A stretch of DNA of 64,000 nt, taken from the NCBI GenBank assembly GCA_029721435.1, contig CM056587.1:1371001-1435000 (forward strand), written 5' to 3'. Source of the DNA: Gymnothorax reevesii. Taxonomy: Eukaryota; Chordata; Actinopteri; Anguilliformes; Muraenidae. The position numbers and the translations under genes are program-made. The notes under the pieces are model-generated. The model did no database searches. It had not been told where the DNA came from and was given only the letters and a program-made list of their open reading frames with translations. Shown here piece by piece: positions 36,101 to 47,515 of this stretch. Positions within the stretch are counted from its first letter, which is position 1. Every line of letters begins with the position of its first letter.

Positions 36101-37815
36101 CATGGCAGCTTATACAGGGGCTCCAGTCATCATGGCACTTTATACAGGGCCTGCAGTCATCATGGTGCCTTATACAGGGGCTGCAGTCATTATGACACCT
36201 TATACAGGGGCTGCAGTCATCATGGCACCTTATACAGGGGCTGCAGTCATCATGACACCTTATACAGGGGCTCCAGTCATCATGGCAGCTTATACAGGGG
36301 CTCCAGTCATCATGGCACCTTATATAGGGGCTGCAGTCATCATGGTGCCTTATACAGGGGCTGCAGTCATCATGGCACCTTATACAGGGGCTGCAGTCTT
36401 CATGGCACCTTATACAGGGCCTGCAGTCATCATGGCACCTTATATAGGGGCTGCAGTCATCATGGCACCTTATACAGGGGCTGCAGTCACCATGGCACCT
36501 TATACAGGGGCTGCAGTCATCATGGCACCTTACACAGGGGCTGCAGTCATCATGGCACCTTTTACAGGGGCTGCAGTCATCATGACACCTTATACAGGGG
36601 CTGCAGTCTTCATGGCACCTTATGCAGGGCCTGCAGTCATCATGGCACATTACACAGGGGCTGCAGTCATCATGGCACCTTATATAGGGGCTGCAGTCAT
36701 CATGACACCTTATACAGGGGCTGCAGTCTTCATGTCACCTTATACAGGGGCTGCAGTTTTCATGGCATCTTACACAGGGGCTGCAGTCTTCATGGCACCT
36801 TATACAGGGGCTGCAGTCTTCGTGGCACCTTATACAGGGGCTGCAGTCATCATGGCACCTTATACAGGGGCTACAGTCATCATGGCACCTTACATAGGGG
36901 CTGCAGTCATCATGGCACCTTATATAGGGGCTGCAGTCATCATGGCACCTTATACACGGGCTGCAGTCATCATGGGACCTTATGAAGGGGCTGCAGTTAT
37001 CATGGCACCTTATATAGGGGCTGCAGTCATCATGGCACCTTATACAGGGGCTGCAGTCATCATGTCATCTTATACAGGGATTGCAGTCATCATGGCACCT
37101 TATACAGGGGCTGCAGTCATCATGGCACCTTATATAGGGGCTGCAGTCATCATGGCACCTTATACAGGGGCTGCAGTCATCATGGCACCTTATACAGGGA
37201 CTGCAGTCATCATGGCACCTTATACAGGGGCTACAGTCATCATGGTACCTTATATACGGGCTGCAGTCATCATGGCACCTTATACAGGGGCTGCAGTCAT
37301 TATGACACCTTATACAGGGGCTCCAGTCATCATGGCACCTTATACAGGGGCTGCAGTCATCATGACAGCTTATACAGGGGCTGCAGTCATCATGGCACTT
37401 TATACAGGGCCTGCAGTCATCATGGCACCTTATACAGGGGCTGCAGTCATCATGGCATTTTATGCAGGGGCTGCAGTCATCATGACACTTTATACAGGGG
37501 CTGCAGTCATCATGGCACCTTATGCAGGGGCTGCAGTCATCATGACACCTTGCACAGGGCCTGCAGTCATCATGGCACCTTATACAGGGGCTGCAGTCAT
37601 CATGGCACCTTATGCAGGGGCTGCAGTCATCATGACACCTTATACAGGGGCTGCAGTCATCATGGCACCTTATACAGGGGCTGCAGTCATCATAACACCT
37701 TATACAGGGGCTCCAGTCATCATGGCAGCTTATACAGGGGCTCCAGTCATCATGGCACTTTATACAGGGCCTGCAGTCATCATGGCACCTTATACAGGGG
37801 CTGCAGTCATCATGG
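33124..37815. repeat. 4.7-kb array of a 30-bp unit
   Basis: About 156 tandem copies of a 30-bp unit: ctgcagtcatcatggcacct followed by tatacagggg. Point variants (cttc, gaca, tacatag, ctcc) mark individual units. A variant pattern repeats exactly 2430 bp (81 units) apart: 34391/36821, 34541/36971, 34631/37061, 34811/37241 and 35021/37451. Shorter duplications of 810 bp (27 units) also occur. The unit length is divisible by ten codons, so frames stay open for over 1000 codons on the plus strand and 671 on the minus strand, without start context, splice sites or domains. It lies between the REV1 CpG island and the AFF3 3' end. Confidence 0.95.
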
Positions 37816-39205
37816 AAATGTTTTTGACTCCTTCGAAATTCCTTCTACTTTTTCATATTTACCACACCTAAGCAGATCATCAAAAAAATAATATTAGACA
37901 AAGAAGTAAACATAAGATGTTATTTTTAAAAGATGATTTGATTAATTGATGGAAATGCCCCGAATACAAATCTGAAATATTGGAGTCCGAGGTCAAATCA
38001 AGACAATCCATATCTATGGAGTTCTCTGTGATGACTTTGCTTCTGTTTGCTTGGCCGCAGATATTCAATTTCATGCCTTAAGCACAGCTCAACAGACATG
38101 AAGGGGTGATGTATGGAAAGTGAGTGAAAGTTTCTCATGACATGATTAGTGAAAGTTAAATAAAGTACCTCCATTTTGGAGCAACCAAGATGTTTTCTTA
38201 GATGTTGAATGGGTTATGCCTCTTATCCACTAGAGGCAGACAAAGGTGGTTGGATCCCACAACTGGAGGTTTTTTAGCCAGGAGTAGCACAGTTAGTAAT
38301 GAGATGCTTTGTTAGCAGACTGTACCATATTTCCACCAGCTTGGCACTGACAACTCAGTTTTTTAACAGCTGGCCAGGAGCAGGTACAATAAAGGAAAAA
38401 TCTTACGATAATTATTTCAGATCCTCAAGGATATTTTGTTTTGTAAAACCAATGCAAGTATTTTCATGTTTTCCATGATGAGAGACATATGTTCAATCAC
38501 ACATTTTTACTGTTGACCACACAATGAGTGGCATCATAAAAATAATAAAATATGATCAAAATCTACATGATGTGATCACATCCTCAGGCCAGGTTAAAGT
38601 AACAGGGTTCAGTGTTTTTAACAGAACACCAGGGAACCCTCCTCTCATTGTGCTTAGCGACATGCGAACTTTACTATTATTATAGCAAGTGTGGACCACG
38701 GTTTACCAGCTCCTCAGAAAGTCAGCCTGTTCTATAGCTTAATTTACTCGCCTCTATACAAACCTTTACTCTGTTCATTTTACTGGAGCTTCATGTCATG
38801 TGTCAGACTCACAAGCTCAAACCTTATTGGCTGAGTCCCTGTTGCTATGGTTTCAAATGGCTGAAGGCAAAGCCGGCCAGTGATTGCAGCTGCTTGTCTA
38901 TTGGACAATGAGATGGTAGTAGGAAGACGAGCGAGAGACAGAATTAAAAGGTTGCAGGTGTGAAGAAATAAAATGCTGAAATTCCTTGTGCTGTCAGAAA
39001 TCTAGAAACCACATTTCTCTAATAAGTTCATATAGATGTCAGAGCATAATATTGAACAGGAGCGCACCACATACATTCAGCAATCTCAAAAACATTGTCA
39101 AAGATGACTTAGTCATGCTATATAGGAGGGTCCACAAAGGGTTTTTGAATAATAGGAACACATTTCCTACAGGGAAACAATCCTGAAAAAAAAAAAAACC
39201 ACACA
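37816..39205. other. Intergenic, no gene seen
   Basis: AT-rich sequence between the 30-bp array and the transposon nest. No recognised feature. Confidence 0.4.
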
Positions 39206-39674
39206 CACTGAGCTCAAAAATTAATGGCACCCCTGACTGGCAATGCAGAAACAATATTTTTTTTAAATATATACACACACTCAGCACCCTCCATAATCAT
39301 TGGCACCCCTAGTTAAAATGTGCTAAAAGCCTTTAAATAAATTCAATTTTTATTGCAGAAGCATTCTCTCACACTGGAACTTGTAGAAAAATGTAACCTT
39401 CAACTCAAGTGAATTTTAAAGGGGAAAAAAAAAAAAATCCCTGACTAAGAAATAATTTTTCATTAAATCTGTTCCACAATTATTTGCACCCCTAACCATT
39501 CCTAGGAATTAAAGTATCTGTCATTTCTACAGTATTGTACTAAGTTGATCAGAGTATCTTGGAACATTTAATCAGTAAATCATTACTTCCGGTTTCCCTG
39601 GGGTATAAATATGACAGAGGCCATTTCTCTAATCCACTCTTCAGCATTGGAAAGAAAGGAACACACCATTCATG

Positions 39675-42330
39675 TTGTGTTGCAATCAGGAGCCAGATAT
39701 GAGAACCGGGAAATGCAGAAGAGCTTGTTTTATTGGTAAAAGGGGGTGACTCCCGCAGGGCGGGGGAAAAACCCCCCCCCCACACACACAGTACAAAGTC
39801 CACAATCCAAAAGTCAAAATCCAGTAGAGCAGAAATAGTATCAAAAACCAGGGCAGCAATCACAGTAATCGTAGTCAGACAGAAATGGGTCAGGCACACA
39901 GGAATAGTTCTATCAGAGAGACAAGCCAGAATCCACAGGACGTAATCCGAATCGTTACCAGGGCAGCAAACAGATCTCGTAGTCGGGCAGAAAAATGGTC
40001 AAAACACACAGATGCAACAGTAATCCAAAATCACAAAGGCAAAAATCAAAAGTCAGGCAATCCAGTCAGAAAGATAAACACTGAGAAAGCAAGGCGAGAA
40101 ACGTGGCACAAGAAAACTAGGGAGAACGATCTGACCCTAGAAGTGCTTGAACAGACATCTTAAATACACATCCGGGGTGAGCACATGACAAGGGAGATCA
40201 GGTGTGATCAATGAGACAATAATCAGGGCTGACACATGAGGAATAATCTAATTACATGAATTTGGCAAATGCCAAGGCGCAGACAGGGATCACAAGACAA
40301 TCCTAAGAACAAACAACAGCTCCGATTAAGGAGTACTAAAAGTGTATAGTCTAAAGAAAAGGAAAGGAAAGCATGAGGTATAAGTGGAAAACTGCAGCAG
40401 AGATAATTAGGGATAGGCAAGGAGGCGGAGATTAGAATTGGGCGACTGCTGAGAGATTGTTGGTCAATTAGTATGTGCAGCTATACAATCCCGAGTGCAT
40501 GTTAGTAAGTTAATAAAAATATACAATGTTAATAAGGGTTAGTAATTATTGAAAACAATAAACTGTTAGTACGGTTTGTAGATAGTAAAAGAGAGAGGAA
40601 GGAAGCACACGAAATAATGAAGGAAGATTGAAAACCCAGAAACCAATAAATCACCCGAATAAGTGGCATGCAAGAGACTAGGGACCGTGAGCAAAGACCT
40701 ACGCAAGACAAGAGAGGGTAGACGAAGTGCAATGCATGGAAAGGAAAACATGGCAAGATAACTAATGATCTAAACATGAAAAATAATAAAACAAGGTGAT
40801 CACAAAAGAGACCTAAAGATCATTCTACTTACCATCTCTGGTGGAGAATGTCGACTGCAATTCTGGTCATAAAAACCGAGATGAAGTCAATTGAGCTTCT
40901 CATCCAGTATCTCCTCCAACGCCAAGCGGAGCTGACCTCCCGGCTGGCCTGGTTGGAACTGCCAGACAGTCAACATCTACGTAGCACGGATAACAACATC
41001 ACCCTCCCTGACTGTTCCTCCTGGACAGCTGTGAGGGATGGCAGATCAGGCAGGAAGATCTCGCTGCCTCTCTTCGACCCGTTTGAGATCCCGCTGTCCA
41101 ACAGGTTCTCTCTTCCGACTGATGAAGACGAACAATCCCCCCCTCTGTCTCGCTTCTGCTCCCCCTATGGAACTAGTAAAGGATTCTTTGCAGAAAGCCT
41201 TTGATCGCTTTCAATATTCTCTTTTAGAGTGCAAACTGGTTTTAAATGCCTCCAAAACCAAACATGTTGTGTTCTCCTCTTCAGGTTCCATGAGGGATGA
41301 TATTTTTTCTATTTGCACCCTAGATGGCACTATAATTGATAGTGTCCTCTTACGAGTATCTAGGTATTTTTATAGATGAAAATCTGTCTTTTAAATTGCA
41401 TATAGAGGAATTATCCAAACGTCTGAGAATGAGGCTTGGATTTTTATATCGAAACAAATTTAACTTCTCAAGAGAAAACCGGAAGTTGTTAGTTCAGTCA
41501 ACGTTCATGTCGGTTCTTGACTATGGTGACATTATTTATATGCATGCAAGCGATACTGTGTCAAAGCAGCTCGACTCAATTCACCATTCTGCTCTACGCT
41601 TTATTACTGGGGATAAATTCAGAACGCATCATTGTACTCTATACTAGTCGGTAGGTTGGTCATCTCTATCTGACAGGAGAGCGCAGCATCAACCGGTAAA
41701 CATTTACAAAGCAAAATGTACAAAAACTTCCTGGCTACTTAACCTCTCTTTTATCCTGGCGTACAGGTCATTACCAAACTAGGTCCCCAGATTACTTGTT
41801 TCTTAATATTCCTTTTGCAAAGAAGGAGATAGGTAAAAAAAGCCTTTAAACATTTTGCCCCCAGGGCTTGGAACAAACTTCAAGAGTCCGCCAAACTTGC
41901 CACTCTCACACCATTAGGTACATTTAAGCATTTAGTCAATTCTGACGGCCATCACAATTGTAATTGCTTTAGTTAAATCCGATATGTTTGTTCGCCCACA
42001 TGTGTTTTATTGGTTGATATATTCTTATTGTTCCTGTATCCTGCTCAAATGCTTTTATTGCTTTTTACTTGTTTGCTCTTGCATTTTGTATTTATGTATT
42101 ATTTATTCTTGTGCTCAGGGCACCACTGCAAATGAGACCCTGGTCTCAGTGGGTTCCCCTGAATAAATAAAGGTTTGATTTGATTTGATTTGAAGGAAAT
42201 CCTAACTACAAAAATACAATACATAATCCTAAGAATGGTCAATCAGAGCAATGGTCACTAAACACAGAAATCCATGAACATGGCAAAGCCAGGCACAGAA
42301 CTTAAACAAGACATGAGCATAATCAGAATC
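39675..42330. mobile_element. Composite insert in the Tc1 leader
   Basis: Interrupts the Tc1 between acacaccattcatg and the start of its transposase region. The left part (39675-40840) is non-coding, with many caaaatccag/aatcc-type short motifs and the repeated words aatcac and agtcagg. It resembles the non-coding flank of a retroelement, but I cannot place it. The right part (about 40840-42190) is a non-LTR element, and the final 140 bp resemble the left part. Confidence 0.5.
40848..42192 (+). mobile_element. Internally deleted non-LTR retrotransposon
   Basis: The 5' piece (41030-41160) encodes WTAVRDG ... IPLSNRFSLPTDEDE, a motif seen at the junction of ORF1-type proteins of fish non-LTR elements. 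It then jumps to the C-terminal part of the reverse transcriptase: ECKLVLNASKTKHVVFSS (41220-41280), YEYLGIFIDENLSFKLHI and LVQSTFMSVLDYGDIIYMHA (41350-41560). The catalytic core between is missing. The 3' end is aataaataaagg followed by (TTTGA)n at about 42172-42195, a typical short tandem tail. Confidence 0.7.
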
Positions 42331-43539
42331 ACAACAATTCAAGTAAGGCAGATGTGTGTCGACCTTCACAAGTCAGGCAATGGTTACAAGAAAATAGCCA
42401 CTTGCCTGCACCTGCCCATATCTACTGTCAGAGGAATTATTAAGAAGATTAAAACAACTGGAACAGTGGTAAACAAGCCGCGACGAGGACGCAAGGTTAT
42501 TTTGCCACCACGCACAGTGAGGAGGATGGTAAGAGAAATAAAAAGTTCTCCAAAGCTCATTGTTAAAGAATTGCAACAAATGGTAGCATCTTGGGGTCAC
42601 AAAGTTTCCAAAACAACCATCAGGCACTGTCCACATGCCAACAAGCTGTTTGGGAGGCATGCACGGAAAAAACCTTTTCTCACTCACAATCATAAACGCA
42701 AATGTCTGGAGTTCGCTAAGCGGTGCTGGGACTTCAACTGGGACCGTGTGCTTTGGTCAGTGGAGACCAAGATAGAGCTTTTTGGCAACAAACACTCTAA
42801 GTGCTCTGGTGGAACACAAAAGATGAGTATGCAGAAAAGCACCTCATGCCCACTGTGAAGTATGGGGGAGGATCAGTGATGCTGTGGGCCTGTTTCTCTT
42901 CCAGAGGCCCTGGGAACCTTGTTAGGGTGCACGGCATCATGAACGCTTTGTAATACCAGGACATTTTAAATCAAAATCTGGTGGCCTCTGCCCAAAAGCT
43001 GAAGATGGGTCGTCACTGGGTCTTTCAGCAAGATAATGACCCTGAACATGTGGCCAAATCTACACAGAAATGGTTCACCAGACACCGAATCAAGCTCCTC
43101 CCATGGCCATCTCAGTCCCCAGACCTCAACCCCTTTGAAAACCTGTGAAGTGAGCTGAAGAGGAGAGTGCAGAGGAGAGGACCCAGATCGCTGGCTGATT
43201 TAGAGAGATTGTGCAAAGAGGAATGGTCGAAGATCCCTCTTTCTGTATTCTCCCATCTTGTGAAACATTATAGGAGAAGATTAGGTGCTGTTTTGTGGGC
43301 AAAAGGGGGTTGTACAAAATATTAACATCAGGAGTGCTAATAATTGTGCACACATGATTTGATGTAAAAGAATTATTTCTTAATGTGGGATTTTTTTCCC
43401 ACTGAATAAATTCACTTGAATTAAAGGTTGGATTTTCCTCTTTTTTTCATTGTAGTCGTGTATTATTTAGAAAATAAACTGAATTTATTAGAAGCTAAAG
43501 AACACATCATAATTAGGGGTGCCAATAATTATGGAGGAC

Positions 43540-43541
43540 GC

Positions 43542-43616
<75 letters not shown>
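43540..43616. repeat. (GT)n(AT)n microsatellite at a Tc1 end
   Basis: About 14 GT and 22 AT steps. It starts exactly at the terminal repeat of the nested Tc1, so it probably expanded from the element's terminal TG and its TA target site. Confidence 0.9.
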
Positions 43617-43617
<1 letters not shown>

Positions 43618-44509
43618 AACTCTAAATACCAACATGTGAGAAATACTGTACAATATTAATGTTCCTGTGGAACCAGCCAATGTCATTTACTGATTTTATT
43701 AAAAATCTATTTCCTCAAAATCAAGGCTTCGCAATTAATGGCACCCCGAGAGATTACTGTAAATAACATCTACCGAAATAAATCCAGACATTAAATTCCA
43801 CTTAATTAAGGTTCATCTAAGTGCTAAGGAACTATATTGAGCTCTTACATCACTTCCTGTTTCAGGGTATAAAAATGAGGTGAAACACATACAATATTCT
43901 TTTGACATCCATCACCATAAAGAAAACAAAACAATTGTCAATTCAAAAGAGGCAGATGGTCGTAGACCTTCATATGTATGGTAATGACTATAAGTCATTC
44001 AATCACTATAAATGATTGAATGTGCCACTGTGCACTGTCAGGGCACTAATTAAAAAATTCCACAGATATGGAACTGTTGAAACTGAGAGAAGCAACAAAA
44101 TGCCAAAGAATCACTGTGAAGGAATTGCAGGCCTTGGTGGCATCTTGGGGTCACCAGGTTTCAAAAAGCACCATCAGGCTTCACCTCTACAACCACAGGC
44201 TGTTTGAAAGGGTTGCTAGAAGAAAGGCTTTTCCAACCAGAAAACACAGTAGAAAGCGCTTGGAGCTCGCCAGGCATCATTTAAGTTATGACTGGAACAA
44301 AGCGCTTTGGTCAGATGAAACTAAAATTACGTTTTGGCCAGATACAGCATCGGCATGTTTGGCGTTAAAACAGAGATGCACACACGGAGAAGCACCTCAT
44401 ACCCCAGGTGAAATATGATGGTGGGTCAGTCATGTTTTGGGCTGTTTTAATTCAAGAGGTCCAGGGGCACTGGTAAAGATTAATGACATAATGAACTCCA
44501 CCAAGGCGC

Positions 44510-46253
44510 ATCCACCAGCAGCCAATCCATCATAGCCTCACTCCCACCCCCCCCCCCCCCGTGCCCCTGATAAATCCCTGTAGCCCATCTGACCCCCCCC
44601 TGCCCCCGTTGCCCCTCCCATCCCCCACCCCGATGCTGACACCCACCACTGGCCCTGCCTCATCTCCCACTGGACTATACATCACAGCCAACCAGGTGAG
44701 AGGAGAACTTTTAAGACGTAACCGGGGAAGGCTGCTGCACCAACGGCATCAGCCCACGTGTCCTGAGAGCCTGCACCAGTGAGCTGTGTGATGTACAGCA
44801 GCACCTTTATAACATGAGTCTCCACCTGCAGGGAGTCCCTTCCATCTGGAAAACATCATGCCTGGTTCCAGTGCCCAAAAAGGCACACCCTGTAGCCTTG
44901 AATGATTATAGACCAGTTGCACTGACCTTGCATATTATGAAGGTGATGGAGAGGCTGGTCTTAACATACCTCAGACCACAGGTGCGTACGTCAGCTGACC
45001 CACTGCAATTTGCGTATCAACCCCATGTAGGTGTAGATGATGCAATTATCTATATGCTGCAGAGGGAATACTCCTCTCTGGACAGACCCAACACCACGGT
45101 GAGGATCATGTTCTTCGATTTTTCATGTGCCTTTAATACAATCCAGCCCAGTCTGTTAAAGGCCAAACTGGAGAACGTGCAGGTGGAGGCTCCTCCGGTC
45201 TCATGGATTGGGCAGTACTTAACGGGCTGACCGCAGCTCGTCAGGCTGCAGAACTGCATGTCAGAACGACTCATCAGCAACATCGGGGCCCCCAGGGAAC
45301 AGAGCTCTGCTCTTTCCTCTTCACTGCATTCATCTGATTTCCAGTGCAGCACAGAGTCATGTCCTACCCAAAAGTTCTCAGATGACTCAGCCATTGTTGG
45401 GTGCATGGAGGGGTCATGTGGAGGAGAACAGGGGTGTGATTAAATAATTTTTGCACTGGAGTAACAAAGCAAAAACCAAGGAAATGGTTGTGGACTACAG
45501 GAGGAAAAAGTCCCCGCCCTCTCCTGTTTGCATCGGGGAGCGATGTGGAGATTGCGGAGCAATATAAGTACCTCGGTGTCCTATTGGACAGCAAGCTGGA
45601 GTGGGCAGCTAACGCAGAGGCTGTGTGCAGGAGGGGCCAGAGCCGCTTGTGTTTTTTGTGGAGGCTCAGGTCGTTTACTGTGTATAACAGGATGCTGATC
45701 ATGTTTCATCAGACTGTTGTAGCCAGAACTCTCTTCTGCTGTCGTGTGCTGGGCTGAGGGCATCGAGAAAAAAGATGCAAAAAAGCTCAACAAGCTGAAA
45801 AAGAAGGTCCAGTCTGTTGTGTGGGGAAAGTTGAGCACTTTGGAGGAAGTGGCTGAGGAGAGAATCCGGACAAAATTCCTTAGGATCATAGACAACACCA
45901 CCCATCCCCTCCATAAAACACTGGACAGTCTCAAGAGCACATTCAGCCACAGATACAGACTCCCTGGCTGATCAAGAGAGCGACTTAAAAAATCATTCAT
46001 ACCCACCACAATACAGCCGTACATCTCCTCCTCCTGATTCATTCACTATGAGCACCAGAACCAGAACTTTTTAACCTTTTTACATGCACCTTATCCACAT
46101 ATTTACTATTGTGTTTTAAATGCTGTGTTTTTACGTATTTTACTTCTGTGTTCCATGTTCCGTGATTTTTTTCACTGTCATGTATTTTTTCCCTAGCTGC
46201 TGCTTGTGACATTTTAAATTTCTTCCGGGGATTAATAAAGTGATCTATCTATC
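44510..46253 (+). mobile_element. L2/CR1-like non-LTR retrotransposon, 5'-truncated
   Basis: Encodes a decayed reverse transcriptase in several frames. Visible blocks are LVPVPKKAHPVALNDYRPVA (44850-44915), FAYQPHVGVDDAIIYML, IMFFDFSCAFNTIQP (45107-45150), KFSDDSAIVG with the catalytic DD pair (about 45370-45400), and YKYLGVLLDSKLEWAAN. The 3' end is ggattaataaagtga with a tatctatc tail. It inserted in the outer Tc1 between ccaccaag and aagtaccagg, leaving a short caag/aag overlap. Confidence 0.8.
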
Positions 46254-46599
46254 AAGTACCAGGATATTTTGGCTGACAATCTGATTGCCTCTATCAGAAG
46301 TCTGGGACTTGGCCGTTGGTGGACTTTCCAACAAGACAGTAACCCAAAGCATAACCTCAAGATCCAAAAAGAAATGTTTCTGTGACAAAATCAACATTCT
46401 GCAGGGGCTACATCAGTCACCAGACCTCAATCCCATTGGAAACCTGTGGGCTGAGTTGAAAAGGGCAGTTGATGATCACAAACCCAAGAATGTGAGGATC
46501 GTGAAAGGATCTGCACAGAGGAATGCATTGCTTGTCTGGGGTGCCAGAAATTTTTGGGCAAACTGTATTGTTATGAGTATTTTATGTACAGCATTGTAT

Positions 46600-47515
46600 A
46601 TCATTTGTAAATGGAGATTTGTTGCATGCTGTTTTTGCTGCCTTGCTGGTCAGCTATTTATTTTGTTCTTTAGCACCCTGTGGTGGTGTGTCTGTAGCAA
46701 ACATAATCTGATGTAATATCTCTTTGAAACAGACTAGTGCTTTCTAGAAGCTTCTGGGATCTTCCTGCCTAGAGGGGACGGGATTACCCAGGAATCCTGT
46801 AGATCAGTGCATCTCAAACCTCTCCTGGAGGACCACCTGTCCTGCATGTTTTAGATCTTTCCCTGTTTTAGCACAGGTGATTAAAATGATCAGCTCGTTA
46901 TTGACCCTCTAAAGCTGATTGATAACATCCTGACTATTTGAATCACCTGTGCTGGGGCAGGGAAAGATCTAAAACATGCAGGACAGGTGGTTCTCCAGGA
47001 GAGGTTTGAGAAACACTGTTGTAGATCTTTCCAAAATGTTGCTAATCTATATAAATGCTGTGATTTTGGTCACCAAGAGCAGAGCTGAGCAGAGAGGCAG
47101 AGTTTTTGTTTTTGCAACAGAGTTACAGAGTGGGATTAGAGTGTTATTAGAAGATTGAACAGTAGATTATTGGTAGAGGTTTTTTTTTATTAGTGAAGAA
47201 GAAATTAGGTTTTGTTGTGCTTTTTAAGTCATAACAGATTGGAGGTTCTACCGAGATCAACCATTCATTGGATCAACGATTGGATTCACCAAATATTAAA
47301 GCGGAATTATTATTTTAAATCTTGTGACTATTTGAAAAACTAGCAATCATGCCTTTTGATGCTGAAATTTTTTGAAAACTCCAACCCAGGAATTAATTGT
47401 GCTGGCAAAGAAGAAGGACTTGCTGCAAATAGCCTCAACCCTTGGATTATCTGATGTGAAGTCATCAATGAAGAAACAAGAAATATTCAACCTTTTGGTG
47501 CTGTCATGGTTTTGG
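46600..47515 (+). mobile_element. Possible LTR retrotransposon 5' fragment
   Basis: A leader-like region with a TATA box (atctatataaatgctg at about 47046) is followed at 47349-47510 by a short coding piece. That piece starts at MPFDAEIF, then after a frame break reads TPTQELIVLAKKKDLLQIAS and DVKSSMKKQEIF. It resembles the small helical segment at the N-terminus of gag-type proteins of fish LTR elements. No second LTR, primer-binding site or pol was found. Inference only. Confidence 0.35.
46805..47018. mobile_element. 214-bp hAT foldback MITE
   Basis: The ends CAGTGCATCTCAAACCTCTC and, inverted, CAGTGTTTCTCAAACCTCTC open arms of about 60 bp that are near-perfect inverse complements. Flanking 8-mers ctgtagat (46797-46804) and ttgtagat (47019-47026) match at seven of eight positions. 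This is a clear hAT target duplication and a recent-looking insertion. Confidence 0.9.

Larger units (their letters stand above)
39274..43615 (+). mobile_element. Second Tc1-like element nested in the first
   Basis: Ends cagcaccctccataatcatt (39281) and, inverted, the region at 43505-43543 (ggggtgccaataattatgga). Each end continues into short CA/TG and TA tracts. Direct repeats inside the left end (39286, 39476) again show IR/DR structure. The transposase at 42340-43290 has the helix-turn-helix segment GYKKIATCLHLPISTVRGI, an RRGRK motif and VLWSVETKIELFGN. The usual WSDETK has become WSVETK, so the second catalytic aspartate is lost. The frame breaks at 42858. A 2.6-kb insert splits the 5' leader. 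Confidence 0.8.
39206..46568 (+). mobile_element. Outer Tc1-like element of a nested cluster
   Basis: The left terminal repeat (ctcaaaaattaatggcaccc at about 39212) pairs with the right one ending near 46568 (ggggtgccagaaatttttgg). A second, inner copy of the aattaatggcacccc repeat lies at 43733, as in the IR/DR ends of Sleeping Beauty-type elements. Transposase pieces are 44000-44420 (VKELQALVASWGHQVSKSTI and KALWSDETKITFW, with the catalytic aspartate kept) and 46254-46560 (C-terminal SPDLNPIGNLWAELKRAV). The element is split by a second Tc1 inside its left end and by a non-LTR element in the transposase. Stops and shifts make it inactive. Confidence 0.75.

Noticed and set aside
33095..37871. 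Plus-strand open frames of 1296 and 1389 codons, and a 671-codon minus-strand frame
   Set aside because: They lie entirely in a 30-bp tandem array whose length is a multiple of three. Several frames on both strands are open at once, with no domains, splice sites or promoter.
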